Shown: in pieces, positions 51,305-62,865 of the stretch
Layout of the letters: each line of letters opens with the position of its first letter
Numbering within the stretch: position 1 is the first letter of the stretch
Origin: Rosellinia necatrix
Lineage: Eukaryota; Ascomycota; Sordariomycetes; Xylariales; Xylariaceae
Direction of reading: 5' to 3'
Assembly: GCA_021209875.1 (NCBI GenBank)
Contig: JAGYVD010000008.1
Location: 1,301,501-1,365,500, forward strand
Length of the DNA stretch: 64,000 bases
Translations under genes and position numbers: made by a program
The notes under the pieces: generated by a model
Databases searched by the model: none
Seen by the model: only the letters and a program-made list of their open reading frames with translations
What the model was told of the DNA's origin: nothing

Positions 51305-51881
51305 CTACTAGTATAGAGGGCCGTTCGGGCCACTTGTAACAAAACGTAATTTCAAAAACGAAAGAAGCTGGACATTACCCCGCACTTATCACTTAATTTT
51401 TATCGTACGAACTATTCAAAATGCTTCGTCCGTTCAATAGTACAGGTATAATACGGGAGCCGTCCGACCCGTAGGCTGTCCGCCCTGTAGGCTGGTTATT
51501 AGACTGCAGAACTTGATACGGGAGGGCTTCGCAGGCTGTTCGGCTTGTATTAAACTGCAGAACTTACTACAGGGCGGACAGCCTGCAGGGCGGACAGCCT
51601 ACAGGGCGGACAGCCTACGGGTCGTTTTGTCACAAGTGGTCCTACTGGACCTCTTATACGGAGGAACGTAAAAAAAAAAATGCTTTGTAAAATATCTAAA
51701 CGATGAACTGCTCAGCTTATAAGCTGTCCAGCTTATATTAATAATTATATTTTTTATATCATAAAAATTAAAGAGTAAATAAAAAGTAATATTTAGCTTT
51801 TTTTGTTTTTAAAATTACGTTTTTTTTAAAAAAAAAAATTGGTTTTGTCACAAGCGGACCCACTGGACCTCCGTCTACTAG
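51305..51881. mobile_element. Compound inverted-repeat (MITE-like) element
   Basis: A CTACTAG direct repeat at 51305-51311 and 51875-51881 flanks the unit and may be a target duplication. One terminal motif occurs three times: 51311-51346 (gtatagaggg..cacttgtaacaaaacg), inverted at 51623-51659 (cgttttgtcacaagtggtcc..) and inverted again at 51841-51880. This suggests either one element nested in a relative, or a 3' end duplicated. Between copies two and three, 51660-51840 is A+T-rich as after RIP. The part between copies one and two holds a long internal palindrome. There is no coding capacity. Confidence 0.7.
51464..51624. repeat. Long hairpin with three 16-bp tandem units
   Basis: 51464-51494 and 51595-51624 are exact inverted complements of about 30 bp (ccgacccgtaggctgtccgc on one arm, its complement on the other). 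The right arm is built from three tandem 16 bp units of the form (a/g)cagggcggacagcct at 51569-51584, 51585-51600 and 51601-51616. Two related actgcagaactt words lie in the loop. Confidence 0.85.
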
Positions 51882-52582
51882 GTTAAAGAAGAAAGAAGAA
51901 AATGATAAGCATATACTTATCAGATATGATTAAATGTTAAAAGTTGGGTTTGCCATATGTTTCACCAAAGGTCCCAAACGTTTTGCAAATCCTTAATGTA
52001 CCAATCAACTCAATAGAAGAATGCCTTTTTCCTTTTTTTTTTTTTTTTCCCCTTTGATATACCTACCTGCCTCAGTATATCTACTACCTACCTACCTACC
52101 TACCTAGGTAGGTAGGTAGGGAGGTGGGGAAGTACCTAGACTAGGTACCAGGCACCGAAAGATTGAGACCACCTAGGTACTTACTAGCAATTCCAGCCAC
52201 CTACACTAGACATTAATGGTAGGCATAAACTGAGGCCAATCCAACAACCACCCATTGCAGACGGAACTAATAGAAATAGCATTGCAATGGCCTTGAATGA
52301 TATTATGTAAATGGCAAAAGCGCCTCAAGTACACCTTCGCCTTTACAAGTTTTCTTTCGGAGGAGGATTTGAGGCCGATGAGTGTTTGCACCTAAGGCTT
52401 GACGATGCGATAACGTATGGGGCAACCAACTCAGCCCCGACGTCCAAGCCATGGTCAATACCTACCTACCTGCTGCTTATATTGTCGTCAAACCTGCCTG
52501 CCCTTTTTACAGTACACCCGACTTCACTCCCATCTCGTAACCCCCTCGCATTATCGTTCACCTACTACATACCCGGCCAAGA
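51882..52582. other. Intergenic with TAGGTA palindrome
   Basis: A T-run at 52033-52048 is followed at 52060-52165 by a near-perfect palindrome of TACC and GGTA units. The rest is the leader of the OGFr-domain gene. Confidence 0.6.
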
Positions 52583-53246
52583 ATGTCTTCCCCACCAAAG
52601 AGCCAGCTGTCGAAGCCGTCGAGGCCGTCCATGCGCCGCCTGGTGAACTTCTACGACCCCGCCGTCAAGGGCGCCGACGCGTACGGCCGCACGCTCGACG
52701 AGATCCTGGGGTGGAGCGACGCCGAGCTGGAGCACCAGCACGACTACATCCAGACGGTGTTCCCGCTGCCGGAGCCGTCCGGCCTCGGGGCACCCCGCGC
52801 CCGTCGTCGACGAGGAGACGATGCTCATCTTCCGGGCCTCGGCGGCGCTCCAGGCCAACCTCGTGCGCGCGCTGAAGCGCATGCTCGCGTTCTACGGCTT
52901 CGACGCCGAGGACAGGGTCAGGGACCCGGGGGGTTGGGGCCGGGGGGGGGGGCGGCCGGGCGACTTCGAGCTCGACATCGTGCCCAAGGACGATCGGCGA
53001 GCCGGCTTCTCGCGCTGGGCCCGGACCGCCGACCACAACCACCTCCGCATCACCCGCATCATCCGGAGCCTGCGCGTCCTCGGCCTCCCGGGCATCGCGG
53101 TCGACTTCTACGGGGCCCTCGTGGAAGTCCAAGCGGCTTGGGCCGCCGTCAACCTCACTACCCGCGAGTACTGGGGCTGGGCTATGGAGGTACCTCTGTG
53201 TCTCGCCCCCGACGGCACCGAGATTCGTTGGCTGAGGAACTACTAG
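52583..53246 (+). CDS. OGFr conserved-domain protein, +1 frameshift
   Basis: Single-exon gene from ATG 52583 to the stop at 53246. RRLVNFYDPAVKGADAYGRT, ILGWSDAELEHQHDYIQTVF and PLPEPS match the conserved domain first seen in the opioid growth factor receptor and common in fungal proteins of unknown role. The frame breaks at the GGGG run 52787-52790: with one G fewer it continues HPAPVVDEETMLIFRAS and on to EIRWLRNY (220 aa). That second part (QANLVRALKRMLAFYGF, DHNHLRITRIIRSLRVLG) is also typical of the domain. The break may be an assembly error. No catalytic residues are known for this domain. Confidence 0.72.
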
Positions 53247-54703
53247 CCTGGCTCTGTTGACTGAATAGAGACTTTCATTTTCCCTGGGAAGATCAGGGGT
53301 CGGATCAGCGTTGGTGTTGGGTGTGGAAAGGAAGGGCCGAGTTCCCAGCTGCGGTTTCTACAGACGGTTTGCATACATATGCTGTGTAAATTACCTTTGA
53401 TATTATAGCATGGTAATTCAATGGCGCGCATTCACGCAAGCTGTCCTCTTCTGTAGATGTAATATTGCCCTACTTAAGGTTCTTGGCAAAAGGATCCGAT
53501 CGAAATTAGAGAGAGAGAGAGAAAAAATAATGACTCGGAGTTCGAGGTAAACCTCGTATACAATGGAAAACTCGGGCATTTGTGAATAATGCATGGACCG
53601 ATTGGGCATGTGATCTGGTCGCTACTGGACAGCTGGGTTGGAGTTGCAACTGATACCTGATCACGACCATGTTGAATGCAACCTTCTAGGCTAAATAGGT
53701 AGGTACCACAAAACATATATGTCTAAGCGCATCCTGTTCGCAGGAAATCCAATCACCCTTCCACTGATAAGAATAGAGTTTAGAATTAGAAGGACTACAC
53801 TTCCGAAATCGACAGGTTTATGTCGGGGAAAGGACGACTTACAGTGCCTAGTTGTCATCTGGTACGGTGGGCGGCATGTTAATTATTCCCTGCTATTTGG
53901 TCGCTATAGTTAGTCTATAGGGAAAAGGCCCCTTATCAAGGAAAATAAACAAACTGAAAGTTGATGTTTCGTTCAGGACGAATCCTTCCGTAGTGGTTAC
54001 GTAGACACAACTAGGCTAGACAACCCCACGTTTCAAATAAAATCCGAACAGCCCCTTGTAACGGCATCTGGTTTTCGGGTGTAGCGTGACATTGTGAATT
54101 TGATCTACACGAAACGGCTCTCCAGGATGCTGACATATGAGGATCAGACAATGGGGGTCAAATCGATGGACTTAAGAGGCAGGCCAACGCATGCTTCTTT
54201 TTCGCTCATACGGTGCAAGGCCTGGATACGATGACGTCTCACCGTGGATCTCGATGTTTAGATCTACCTAGGTAGCCGCAGCAGGTGGGTTCTAGGTAGC
54301 CCACTTTATAAACATCTTATTACCAAGCCAGGTAGTCTGCCGGTCGTTAAGTCCACTATTCCCGGCGGAGTGTGGAGAGTGTTGAGGTTGGTGTAGGGGG
54401 TTTTGGGGACTTAACTACGTTAAATCCGGCACGCCTGTGGAAGAGAGCTCTGTTGCCGTAATGAAGCGGCCATGAAGATCATGAATTAGATAAATATGAA
54501 TACCAGAAGTGCCCGGGAGAAAACGTAGTTATAACGGGCGGTGAATGGAAAAACTGTAACCCGGCTTATCATTCAACTTTCGTCTTCGTCTTCTTCGTCT
54601 TCGTCTTCGTCTTCGTTTTCGTCTCCGTCTTCGTCCTCGTGCATACCAGCTCTCGCTATTCCAACAATCACACATACGCCAAAATTTACCTGTGGCCCCA
54701 ACC
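53247..54703. other. Intergenic, no gene seen
   Basis: Contains a GA run at 53507-53523 and, near 54578-54640, TCGTCT units forming a Ser/Asp-codon microsatellite in the leader of the following dehydrogenase gene. Confidence 0.55.
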
Positions 54704-55782
54704 ATGGCCGCAGAAACGAAGACGAGCAAACCGCTGACGTGGCTGATCACGGGCTCCTCGTCCGGGTTCGGGCTCGAGCTGACGCGGCTGGCCCAGGCGC
54801 GGGGCCACCGCGTGATCGCGACCTCGCGGGACCCGGCGCGGACGCCGGCGCTCGTGGGCGAGGTGGTCGGGCGCGGCGGGCGGTGGCTGGCGCTGGACCT
54901 GACGGACCTCGGGTCGGGCGGGGTCATCGACGAGCTCGAGGCCGAGGGGACACGGGTCGACGTCCTGGTCAACGCGGCCGGCATGGGCATCGCCGGCGCG
55001 CTCGAGTCCTTCAGTGAGGCCGAGGCCCGCCGCCAGATGGACACCAACTTCTTCGGCCCGTTCCGCCTCGTCCGCGCCGTCGTGCCGCATATGCGGCGAC
55101 GCCGGGCCGGCGTGATCGTCAACTTCAGCAGCGGCGCCGGGCTCGAGGCCATGCACTCGCTCGGCGTCTACGGCGCGTCCAAGGCCGCGCTGGACGGTGA
55201 GGTCATCCCCCACGAGCCTTCCTACGAATTCCCTCCTCCTTCTCCTCCTTCTCCCCCCTTCTCCCTCTTCTCCCCCTTCTCCTTCGGTCATTTCGAGCGG
55301 ACAGCTGAAAGCCGGCAGAAATAGAATCAGAGACGAGATGCTGACTTCGGGGAGGGAGGTTGGGGGGGATCCGTTTAGATATGACCAAAGTGCTGCACAA
55401 GGAGCTCGAGCCGTTCGGGGTGCGCGTGGTCCTCGTGTACCTGGGCACGTTCGACACGCCGATGGCGAGCTCGGTCCAGGCGGTCGCGGCGCCGCTGGAC
55501 CCGGACTACGAGGGCACGTGGACGCAGCGGCTGTTCGACATGCTGCGCACGGGCGACTTCGCCCTGCCGGGGGACCACCGCAAGGCCTGCGCCGCCGTCT
55601 ACGACCTCGTCGTGGGCGCGGGTCCCATGGGGGCCCGCGGCAGCGAGCTCATGCTGCCGCTGGGCCGCGACCTGGCGGGCACTGTGAGGAGGACCCAGGA
55701 TCGCCTGGCGCACATGATGGACGTCTTTGGGGAGATCTGTCACAATGTGAACGTCGACGACGAGACGCAGTCGTCGTGGTAG
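54704..55782 (+). CDS. Short-chain dehydrogenase/reductase
   Basis: Classical SDR, NAD(P)-dependent. Exons are 54704-55196 and 55379-55782 (897 nt, 298 aa). The 182 bp intron lies just after the active site and has a GTGAGG donor and a TTTAG acceptor. The start ATG (aaccATGgc) precedes AAETKTSKPLTW; earlier in-frame codons are not ATG. Motifs: cofactor loop ITGSSSGFGLELT, DLTDL, NAAG, catalytic Ser in VNFSSGAG, and YGASK with Tyr/Lys. After the splice, DMTKVLHKELEPFGVRVVLV continues the fold. The acidic residue after strand 2 is replaced by TSRDPAR, which suggests NADPH. It resembles fungal ketoreductase-like oxidoreductases; substrate unknown. Confidence 0.92.
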
Positions 55783-58700
55783 CGGGCACTGTGGCAGCAG
55801 AAAGGTCCCCGTGCAATGGTCTATGCCAAGTAGTGCCCGCAATGTGCACACATACCTAGGGATGTGTTTCATAACTCCCTGTTCGCCAACATTTGTTAGG
55901 TTTTCGCATCAGGGCGCATCCAACCCCGTGATGCACTTCGCGCGTGGGAGCACGGTGTTTATGCCAATTGAAGCGCTGTTGGTTACAGTTCGCGCGTAAT
56001 TATATACGATCAACGGTTTCGAGGCCGGTATGGTGGCATTCGGGATATTCCTGGTAATCATGATGAAGATAGCTTGATAAGGAGGGAGCTGACGATACAA
56101 TTAGTGTAGCGTAATGAAGGTGCTGATGGGGATAACCCCCGCATCCCCTATCCGATCGGAATAAGGTCAGCTTCTACCTTCTACCAATACTCCTTAAAAG
56201 GCCGTCCTGTATAGGGAACTCTCCGGGCCTGCGCATGATCTTAACACGTAGAGACACCCACGTAGAAACACCGCAGAAGTCTCTACTGACAGGGAATCAA
56301 ATGAATATTGAGTTGTAAATAGATCAATGGTACGCTTCCTGGGAGCGCACCAGTCGCATTTATTACAGGTTACATTCGCACATGCAAAGGCAACAAAAGA
56401 AGACAAAATAACGGAGATCCGGTGTTTCAGTCGCTGTATTTCAATTCATACTTCAAGCAATCCCGTTTTTCAAACTCTGAATAGGGGCTTCCTCCCACGG
56501 GACATTTCGAGCCACTGTCATCCCTGCGTTCGATTATTGGTACTTTGGTAGGGAGTGTTTGCTCAAGTAAGTAGACCATATCGTCCGGAGTCCCTTATTA
56601 CCTTTTCTATCTGTCCATTCGCACTCCGGGCCGTGTCTCACCCTCGCCGAACTATTACCCGATATTCTATTGGAGAGATTGATCTCACACTGTAGCCAGG
56701 GGCTCAGCGGACTATTACGACAGGTGCACACGAGATGCACCGACCGATCTTGCAGTGGAAAACGGCGATACGAGATTCCTCACTTGTTTCGGGCAGGATA
56801 TATACAGCGCGCCGGGGTATGGTGGCTCTATGGCTGAGATTATAACCGTTGGTCAACCATGAAGCGTTCGGTGTGGCTTAGGCCGGCTGTAAGCGGGATG
56901 AGATAGTCGACCTCTGGCTAGACAACTCAACCCTCGACATAACCCGACCTTGCTTGGTGGGTGTGGCGTCTGACATATTCCGCGTTGGCCAGGCGTGGCC
57001 AAGATGATGCTCGGGCTGAATGGCACGGCCTGGCTGATGCGCACGCATTAGTTAGCTACAAATCCATTTCGACTTCGTGGGTCCTTGGATGGCAGTTCAG
57101 TACTCTGGGCTCTGGAACATACTCGAGATCTGGACGAGATCTACATTTTGCTGGCCGCCGAGGCCGTCAAGACTCAGGGGTATCGCCGATATATGCACGA
57201 TCACGGAAGCAATATAAGGTTTTCCCTGGTCGAGGTCAGTGAATCGGATATTCACTTGCCTAATCCCATGTATACTACGGGTGATCCGGATCGCGATATG
57301 ACCTTGCACGACGTCGTCCGAGGGCTGAGTCGAAGGTGCAGCTACGCTAAGATCGTGTGCGGTAGTCTAGACGTGTGATTATGCGCAAGCTTGGATTAAT
57401 GAAAAAAAAAAAGTGACGCCAGCGCGACGGCTTCACCGTATGTCTAAGATGACTATGAAGCGCGTCCCAGCGTGAGGCTCAGGCATACAAATTTTCCATT
57501 GGTCTCAGCTCTGCCGCTGATCCCAGGACTACGGCCCCTGAAAGAGGCAGGCGGCAGACTGCCGGATGCCCAAGACCGAATGGTGTATTCGAACGTGGCA
57601 TGCAAACCAGGGAGAGGATGTGGGCAGACGCACGGCGTATTATACCCGGCGGAACAGCACACGTGTGAGGAATTCATATGTCTGTACGGTTCCAGAGAAG
57701 GAGAGTGGTCGGGGGAGAGCGCGAGAGAGTTGCAGATGTGACGGGTGAGCTCTAGATTGCGTCGAGACGGCCGTGTCAACACAATTGGCCAACTGGGAGG
57801 AAGAAGGAAGCAATTGGCGAATCGTCGGTGGCTCCCCGCTCTATGCCTGATGTACTGCATCAGCACCCATGCAGCAGCACGGTGTGGGGACGAACGCCAG
57901 ACACTATACGTAGGGCACGGATGCTCGGTTCCAAAGACCCCCCCTCCCCACCCCCGCCCCCGCCCAAGTCCCCACGGAAGAGTCCCCTGTATCTGGCCCT
58001 GTATCTGCCCTCCCTGTAACATAGGTACCATCTCGATACGTAACTGCTGGATCGACTGGTGCGGGTCGATGGAGGTTATCGGTCGTCGCCACACTGTCCA
58101 GGTTGGAGATTGGCGCCGGGGAATGAAAGACACCCTGGATTGTCTCCAGCCTGGGATTTCCAGAGCCCGGATCTGACGATGTAGTTGTGCCCGACATGCT
58201 CCAACATATGAAAGTCCCGGGTCGTCGTCTGGGCAGCCGGGTACCTACAGTGGGGTGTGTACCTGCGCTGCGCTAGAGTGGCTACCTGTTAGTGCGGCGG
58301 GACGAATGCGAGTCGATGTACACCGGTACGGCACAATACGTCCCATCTTCCCCCCCCTAGGCGCCTGCTCCTAGCAGATAGCCGACCTAATATTTGGGTT
58401 AAAGTAGGTATTATCTACCAACTCCAAGGCCTAATCCCTGCACCGTATATTTACATCGGTAGGCACCGTATAGCAGCCACCTAGGTAGGTGAATACCCAG
58501 TTATCCCAGCCCTAGGCACATACATACATACTTAGGTTAGTAGCTTATATCCGGTCGCTACCAAGGTATGTGAGTAGATATCCAGATAAGGCCTACGCTG
58601 CTGTCCTACGGTGGGATGTGAGGGATGATGGATACTTTGATAGCATCCGACTTACACAACGCCTGGAGTATGACCGACTCCGAGCGACTTACAAAAGAGG

Positions 58701-59989
58701 TTGGGTCAGCCCCCCCCCCTTCCCCGTCCGTCGCCGTCCGTGTTTCCAGATCCCCTCCTCTCCTCACGGTCTTCTTCTCTTCATTCGTGACTTGACTCGA
58801 TCATCTCATCTCTTTTCTTGCCTTCTCTTTTCTTCTCCTCTCCTGGCGCCATCGCATCGCTCCCTCCCTTGTTGCATTGGCGCTCCAATAGACACACTGC
58901 AGACTGGGCAAACCTCCAGCACTCCTTGCAAACGAAGTAGCCATCGCGTGCGCGCCGACACAACCCCAACATACCCACATCCGCTTGGCTATTGGAGCAC
59001 ACTGGTTTGGCATTCGCTTTCAGTTGCCCTGCTTTCCGTTGCCACGACTAGCCGCCCGTCGGCAGCAGGTTGCGCGCGAGTCCGCGAATTCGCCCTCAGC
59101 CCTCTTCGCTGCGACTCTCTATCGACTCCCCATCGAGTCCCCATCAACTCCCTATCTGGCGCGCTCCTCCTCCCTTCTCTCCCGCCCTTCCCATCCCTGT
59201 TTCCACGTCCTTTCCGAAGCCCAACTAGCTCTCCTGTTAGTTCGCCTGAAACACGCACACTAAAGCTAGAGAGACGCGCTTGTATGATAACCACTCGGCA
59301 CTTCCTAACCCGGATTGGACTCTTCCGGACTCTGCCGTCTCTATCCCCGTAGTCCAGACCATCAAAGTGACGCTAGCAGCCTGCACTAGGCCGGTTGACC
59401 GTTTTGGTGGGCCGCTGGTAATTGTCCATCAATCCACATCAGTCGCTTGCGCATCGAACCTCATTAGCCCAAACCCACCCGAGCTTATCGACTGTAATTA
59501 TAATAGGACCCGACAAGGCGTGCTCGCCCGTGACGGACGCCCGAAGAGGGAAAAGCAAGTGCGAAAAGAAAAGTAGACGAAGCAAACAATCCCTCGGGAC
59601 AGCGAGGCAAATACATACATAGTACACCATTACATTACATCCGCTAGCTCCCGAGCGAGGTACTACGCATTTCTTCTTCGCCCCATCGTGTACTCAACCA
59701 ACCCCCATCGGAATTATTAGAGTTGCACAGGCCGGAACTATTTCCCCGGACGTTTGCCTACGTGGCGCGAGACATCTCTTGAACTCAAACCGAAGAACGT
59801 TAACCTCCACTCCAACCCCAATCCCTGGGGTGAACTGGCCCCTCCTGCTCGTCCCTCTACCCGTCCCTCTACCCGTCCCTCCTCCTCCTCCTCCTCCGCC
59901 CGTCCCTCCTGCTCGTGGGAGAGAACCTAAGAACTAGTAAACCGTCAGTCGCACACAACGAAACGCCTTCAGGGCTCACGGCGGCGACA
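55783..59989. other. Long intergenic region with one weak coding candidate
   Basis: About 4.2 kb before the Ras-like gene. A possible exon lies at 57055-57378 (listed separately). Frames at 57453-58133 (-) and 57745-58176 (+) overlap each other and contain nothing recognisable. 58700-59280 is strongly pyrimidine-rich on the plus strand, and 59845-59905 holds tandem cccgtccctcta units; both probably belong to a long leader or promoter of the GTPase gene. TAGGTA words lie near 54265-54290, just before this stretch, and at 58480-58500. Confidence 0.5.
57055..57378 (+). CDS. Possible exon of an unrecognised gene
   Basis: The frame opens after a TAG at about 57052 and runs to TGA at 57378 without an early ATG. 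The peptide looks natural rather than low complexity: TRDLDEIYILLAAEAVK, RRYMHDHGSNIRFSLVEVSE, DRDMTLHDVVRGLSRRC. An upstream exon would be needed, and cattag at about 57048-57053 could be its acceptor. I could not find a convincing first exon. Family unknown. Confidence 0.25.
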   Translation, partial: ATNPFRLRGSLDGSSVLWALEHTRDLDEIYILLAAEAVKTQGYRRYMHDHGSNIRFSLVEVSESDIHLPNPMYTTGDPDRDMTLHDVVRGLSRRCSYAKIVCGSLDV

Positions 59990-60805
59990 ATGTCCAACCA
60001 AGGCCTGGCTGCGCCAAACGGCCAACCCCCCGTGCCCATTACCATCACCATCTGCGGCGACGGTGGCTGCGGCAAGTCGTCCATCACGCTGCGGCTCGTG
60101 CGGTCGCAGTGGACGTCCGAGTACGATCCGACGATCGAGGACAGCTACAGCATCACGCGGCGCATCGACGGCACAACCTACCATCTCGGCCTCACCGACA
60201 CGGCCGGCCAGGAGGAGTACCGCAGCATGTGGGCGGCGTCGAACCTCAGCGCGGACGCCTTCCTGCTCGTCTACGACATCACGGCCTCCGACAGCCTCGA
60301 CGCGCTCAACTACTTCAACGAGCTGATCGATATGGAGACGGAGACGCGCCTCGACAACGCGGCGCGCGCGCGACGGGCCGGTCCCGACGCCGGCGTCGGC
60401 GGCAGTGGGCGCGTGGTGCCGCCCATCAAGATCGTGGCGGGGAACAAGTGCGACCTGCAGGAGTCGCGGCGCGTTTCGGCGGCGCAGGGGCTCGACTGGG
60501 CGCGCCGGCGCGGCTGCGGCTTCATGGAGACGAGCGCCCGGCTCGAGGTCAACATCGAGGAGACCTTCGCGCTCATCGTGCGTCGCGTCGTCGAGTCACG
60601 CCGCCTCGCCGAGATGGGCGTACTCGACAATCCCGAGATGGACCGGCGCGGCGTCACACGGCCGCTGACCCCCCTCAGCCACCATCACAACCGGCACGAC
60701 GGCACCTACGAGAAGAGGGGCGTCGGCGTGCGGGGACCACGGTTCGACGGGTCCATCGGCAGGCGAGGCGGGGATGGCTTTTGGAAGAGTTTACGGTGCT
60801 GGTAG
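59990..60805 (+). CDS. Ras-family small GTPase with atypical C-terminus
   Basis: GTP-binding molecular switch. Single exon, 816 nt, 271 aa. The ATG at 59990 (gacaATGtcc) is the first in frame, giving MSNQGLAAPNG. All G boxes are present: P-loop GDGGCGKSS near residue 20, switch I YDPTIEDSY with the conserved Thr, switch II DTAGQEEYRS, GNKCDL and ETSAR. An insertion of about 25 Ala/Arg/Gly-rich residues lies just before the NKCD motif. A long tail with a His/Asn cluster (LSHHHNRHDG) ends FWKSLRCW. No CaaX box is present: the only terminal Cys is second from last. It therefore may be palmitoylated, or not lipidated, or carry an unrecognised last exon. Switch regions are Ras-like rather than Rho- or Rab-like. 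Confidence 0.88.
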   Translation: MSNQGLAAPNGQPPVPITITICGDGGCGKSSITLRLVRSQWTSEYDPTIEDSYSITRRIDGTTYHLGLTDTAGQEEYRSMWAASNLSADAFLLVYDITASDSLDALNYFNELIDMETETRLDNAARARRAGPDAGVGGSGRVVPPIKIVAGNKCDLQESRRVSAAQGLDWARRRGCGFMETSARLEVNIEETFALIVRRVVESRRLAEMGVLDNPEMDRRGVTRPLTPLSHHHNRHDGTYEKRGVGVRGPRFDGSIGRRGGDGFWKSLRCW

Positions 60806-62302
60806 AGTGCTCCGCTGTAACGATGAGAAAGATCATTAGGGGGGCAGGGGGCCGGGGGTGTGTACGAGGAGAATTTGTGGGCGTGGACGACGGTCGATCC
60901 GGGACCGGACGATCAACCAATCGAAAGGGGAATAAGAAAAACTCGGCGGGACGTGGAGAGGGAGGCGGTTATGCACACTCTCGGGTGCTATGAAGGGTGC
61001 GAAGCAAAGCTTTCGCCATATGCACTTGCCGTTTGTCGGCTTCATCGACACTATATCCAGGGGGGGGAAACAACAGGGGCGTTTTTGGCGGGTTTCGGCG
61101 ATAGCTAGGGTCAAGCTGTTGGTGATGCCCTGTTTTTTTATTATTATTATTATCAGTGTCCACTTAGTTTGACAAGTGGATGCACGTTTCGTTAAGCAGA
61201 TATTCGAATTTATCAAGATTTGTTTTGATCTTTGAAATTTTTTGGTTTACTTTTGTTTTTATTTTTTTTCTTTCGCACCCTGTCATATCCCTTGTCAAAT
61301 GCAACGCCACCACCTACCGGGGACCGAGCACATGCCAAAAGAATGGCGTAATGCATCTAACGCTCGGGGCGCATCTCACCGGCCGGTCAGAGCTGCTGCA
61401 CGGCAGTCCGGGCGGGCTGGGGCGGGGGGATCGACGTACCGACCGATAGATACCTTTTGCACACCGAGGGGGGGGAGGTTAAAAGGGGGGTGGGTGGTAT
61501 ACATAAATAAAAATTAGCTACTCTAGCTGCTCGAGCGCACGCATGCGCATCTCGAAGCGTCCGGCATCCATCTATCTATCTGTTCCCGTCCCATCTACCT
61601 GGGTATATTAATTATTAGGTAAAGGATAGTTAAAAACAAAATAAAAAATATCCCGAATTTTCCTTCCTCCCAATCCTATTCGGGACTGAAACTTTGCCGC
61701 CGTTGCCCCTCTCAGATCACCAACTTACATGGATGGATGGATGGATGGATGGATAGATCAAACCGAAACGCCCGTGAGCCGATTACCCGACGACCCTATG
61801 AAGTTACATTAGTCCGATGAATGAGAAAGAAAAAAATGAAAAGAAAAAAAAAAAAAGTAAACGCGCCTCCCCTCCATCCTTATCCCATCTCATCTCATCC
61901 CAGTCGATCAAATCAAGCCCACCCCCCACACGCGCGCGCCCTCTCCCCCGCATGTGCCGCCGTTGCCGTTGCCGTTGCCGTTGTCGTAGGATGTAAAAAA
62001 AAAAAGCCAGGGGAGCCATGGACATGAGCATGAGCATGAGCATGGGGTATATCGACATATAGTGTATGTATGTGTGTGAGTGCGTGAGTGCGTGAGTGTG
62101 TAGTGTATTAGCCCACTGCGCGCGCGGACGCGGACGCGGACGCGGAGAAAAGATCGTTCGTTCGCTCGCTCGCTCGCTCGATCGCCCACCCGCCCGCTTG
62201 CTTACTTGCTTGCTCACACAGACGAAAAAAAAAAAAAAAGGCGCCCATCCCATCCCATCCCATCCCGAGGACGAATCGCGACCGAATCGATCGATCGATC
62301 GA
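60806..62302. other. Intergenic with several microsatellites
   Basis: Convergent spacer between the GTPase (+) and the aspartic protease (-). Simple repeats include ttatta at 61137-61154, (GGAT)n at about 61730-61756, catgag at 62022-62045, GT/GA units at 62063-62100, gctc at 62163-62180, catccc at 62246-62265 and (GATC) at 62287-62304. No gene is supported; long minus-strand frames here are by-products of the repeats. Confidence 0.6.
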
Positions 62303-62829
62303 TCACAGCAGCGCCACGACGACGACGAAGCCCCAGGCCAGCGCACAGGCGACGACGCCGGCCAGCCGCCTCGTGGACGCGACGTCTGCGCCCGCCGCGA
62401 CGACGACGACGGGTCCTTCTCCCCACGTCGCATTTCGCCCACCGCTGCTGCCGTCGCTGATGGCCTGGCTCGGCGAGGCCGAGGGTGAGGGCGAGGGTGA
62501 GGGCGAGGCGTGCTGCACGCGCACCGTCCGCACGACGGTGTAGGCGTGCGTGGTCGTGGCGCCGGGCGTGCAGCCGGCGTCGTCCGGCGCGCACGACGTG
62601 ATCTCGTACGTGGCCGTGGTCGCGAAGGCCGTGGTCGTGGTCGTCGTCGTCGTCACGAGCTGTCCTCGCTCCTCGTCCTCCCACCACCTCTCGTCCGATC
62701 CCTCGGGCTGGGCGACGACGCCTCCGATCCCCGCGGTCGGCGGCGGCTGCGGGTTCGGTGTGGGCGGGCCCTGCTGTTCCGTGACGAAGGCCGGCGGGGT
62801 CGGGGTCGGGGTCGGGGCGGAATCGGCGC

Positions 62830-62865
<36 letters not shown>

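Noticed and set aside
57453..58133. 226-residue minus-strand open frame
   Set aside because: It starts at GTG, has no domain-like pattern and overlaps open frames on the other strand.
58570..59352. 260-residue open frame upstream of the Ras-like gene
   Set aside because: It begins at GTG rather than ATG. Most of it lies in a pyrimidine-rich tract giving Ser/Pro/Leu low complexity, and it is better read as promoter or leader sequence.
20335..62302. Secondary-metabolite gene cluster
   Set aside because: The dehydrogenases and monooxygenase are scattered among housekeeping genes, and no polyketide synthase, NRPS or terpene synthase core gene is present.
61804..62442. 212-residue minus-strand open frame overlapping the protease 3' end
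   Set aside because: Composed of microsatellite translations (His/Thr, Ser/Leu, Arg runs).
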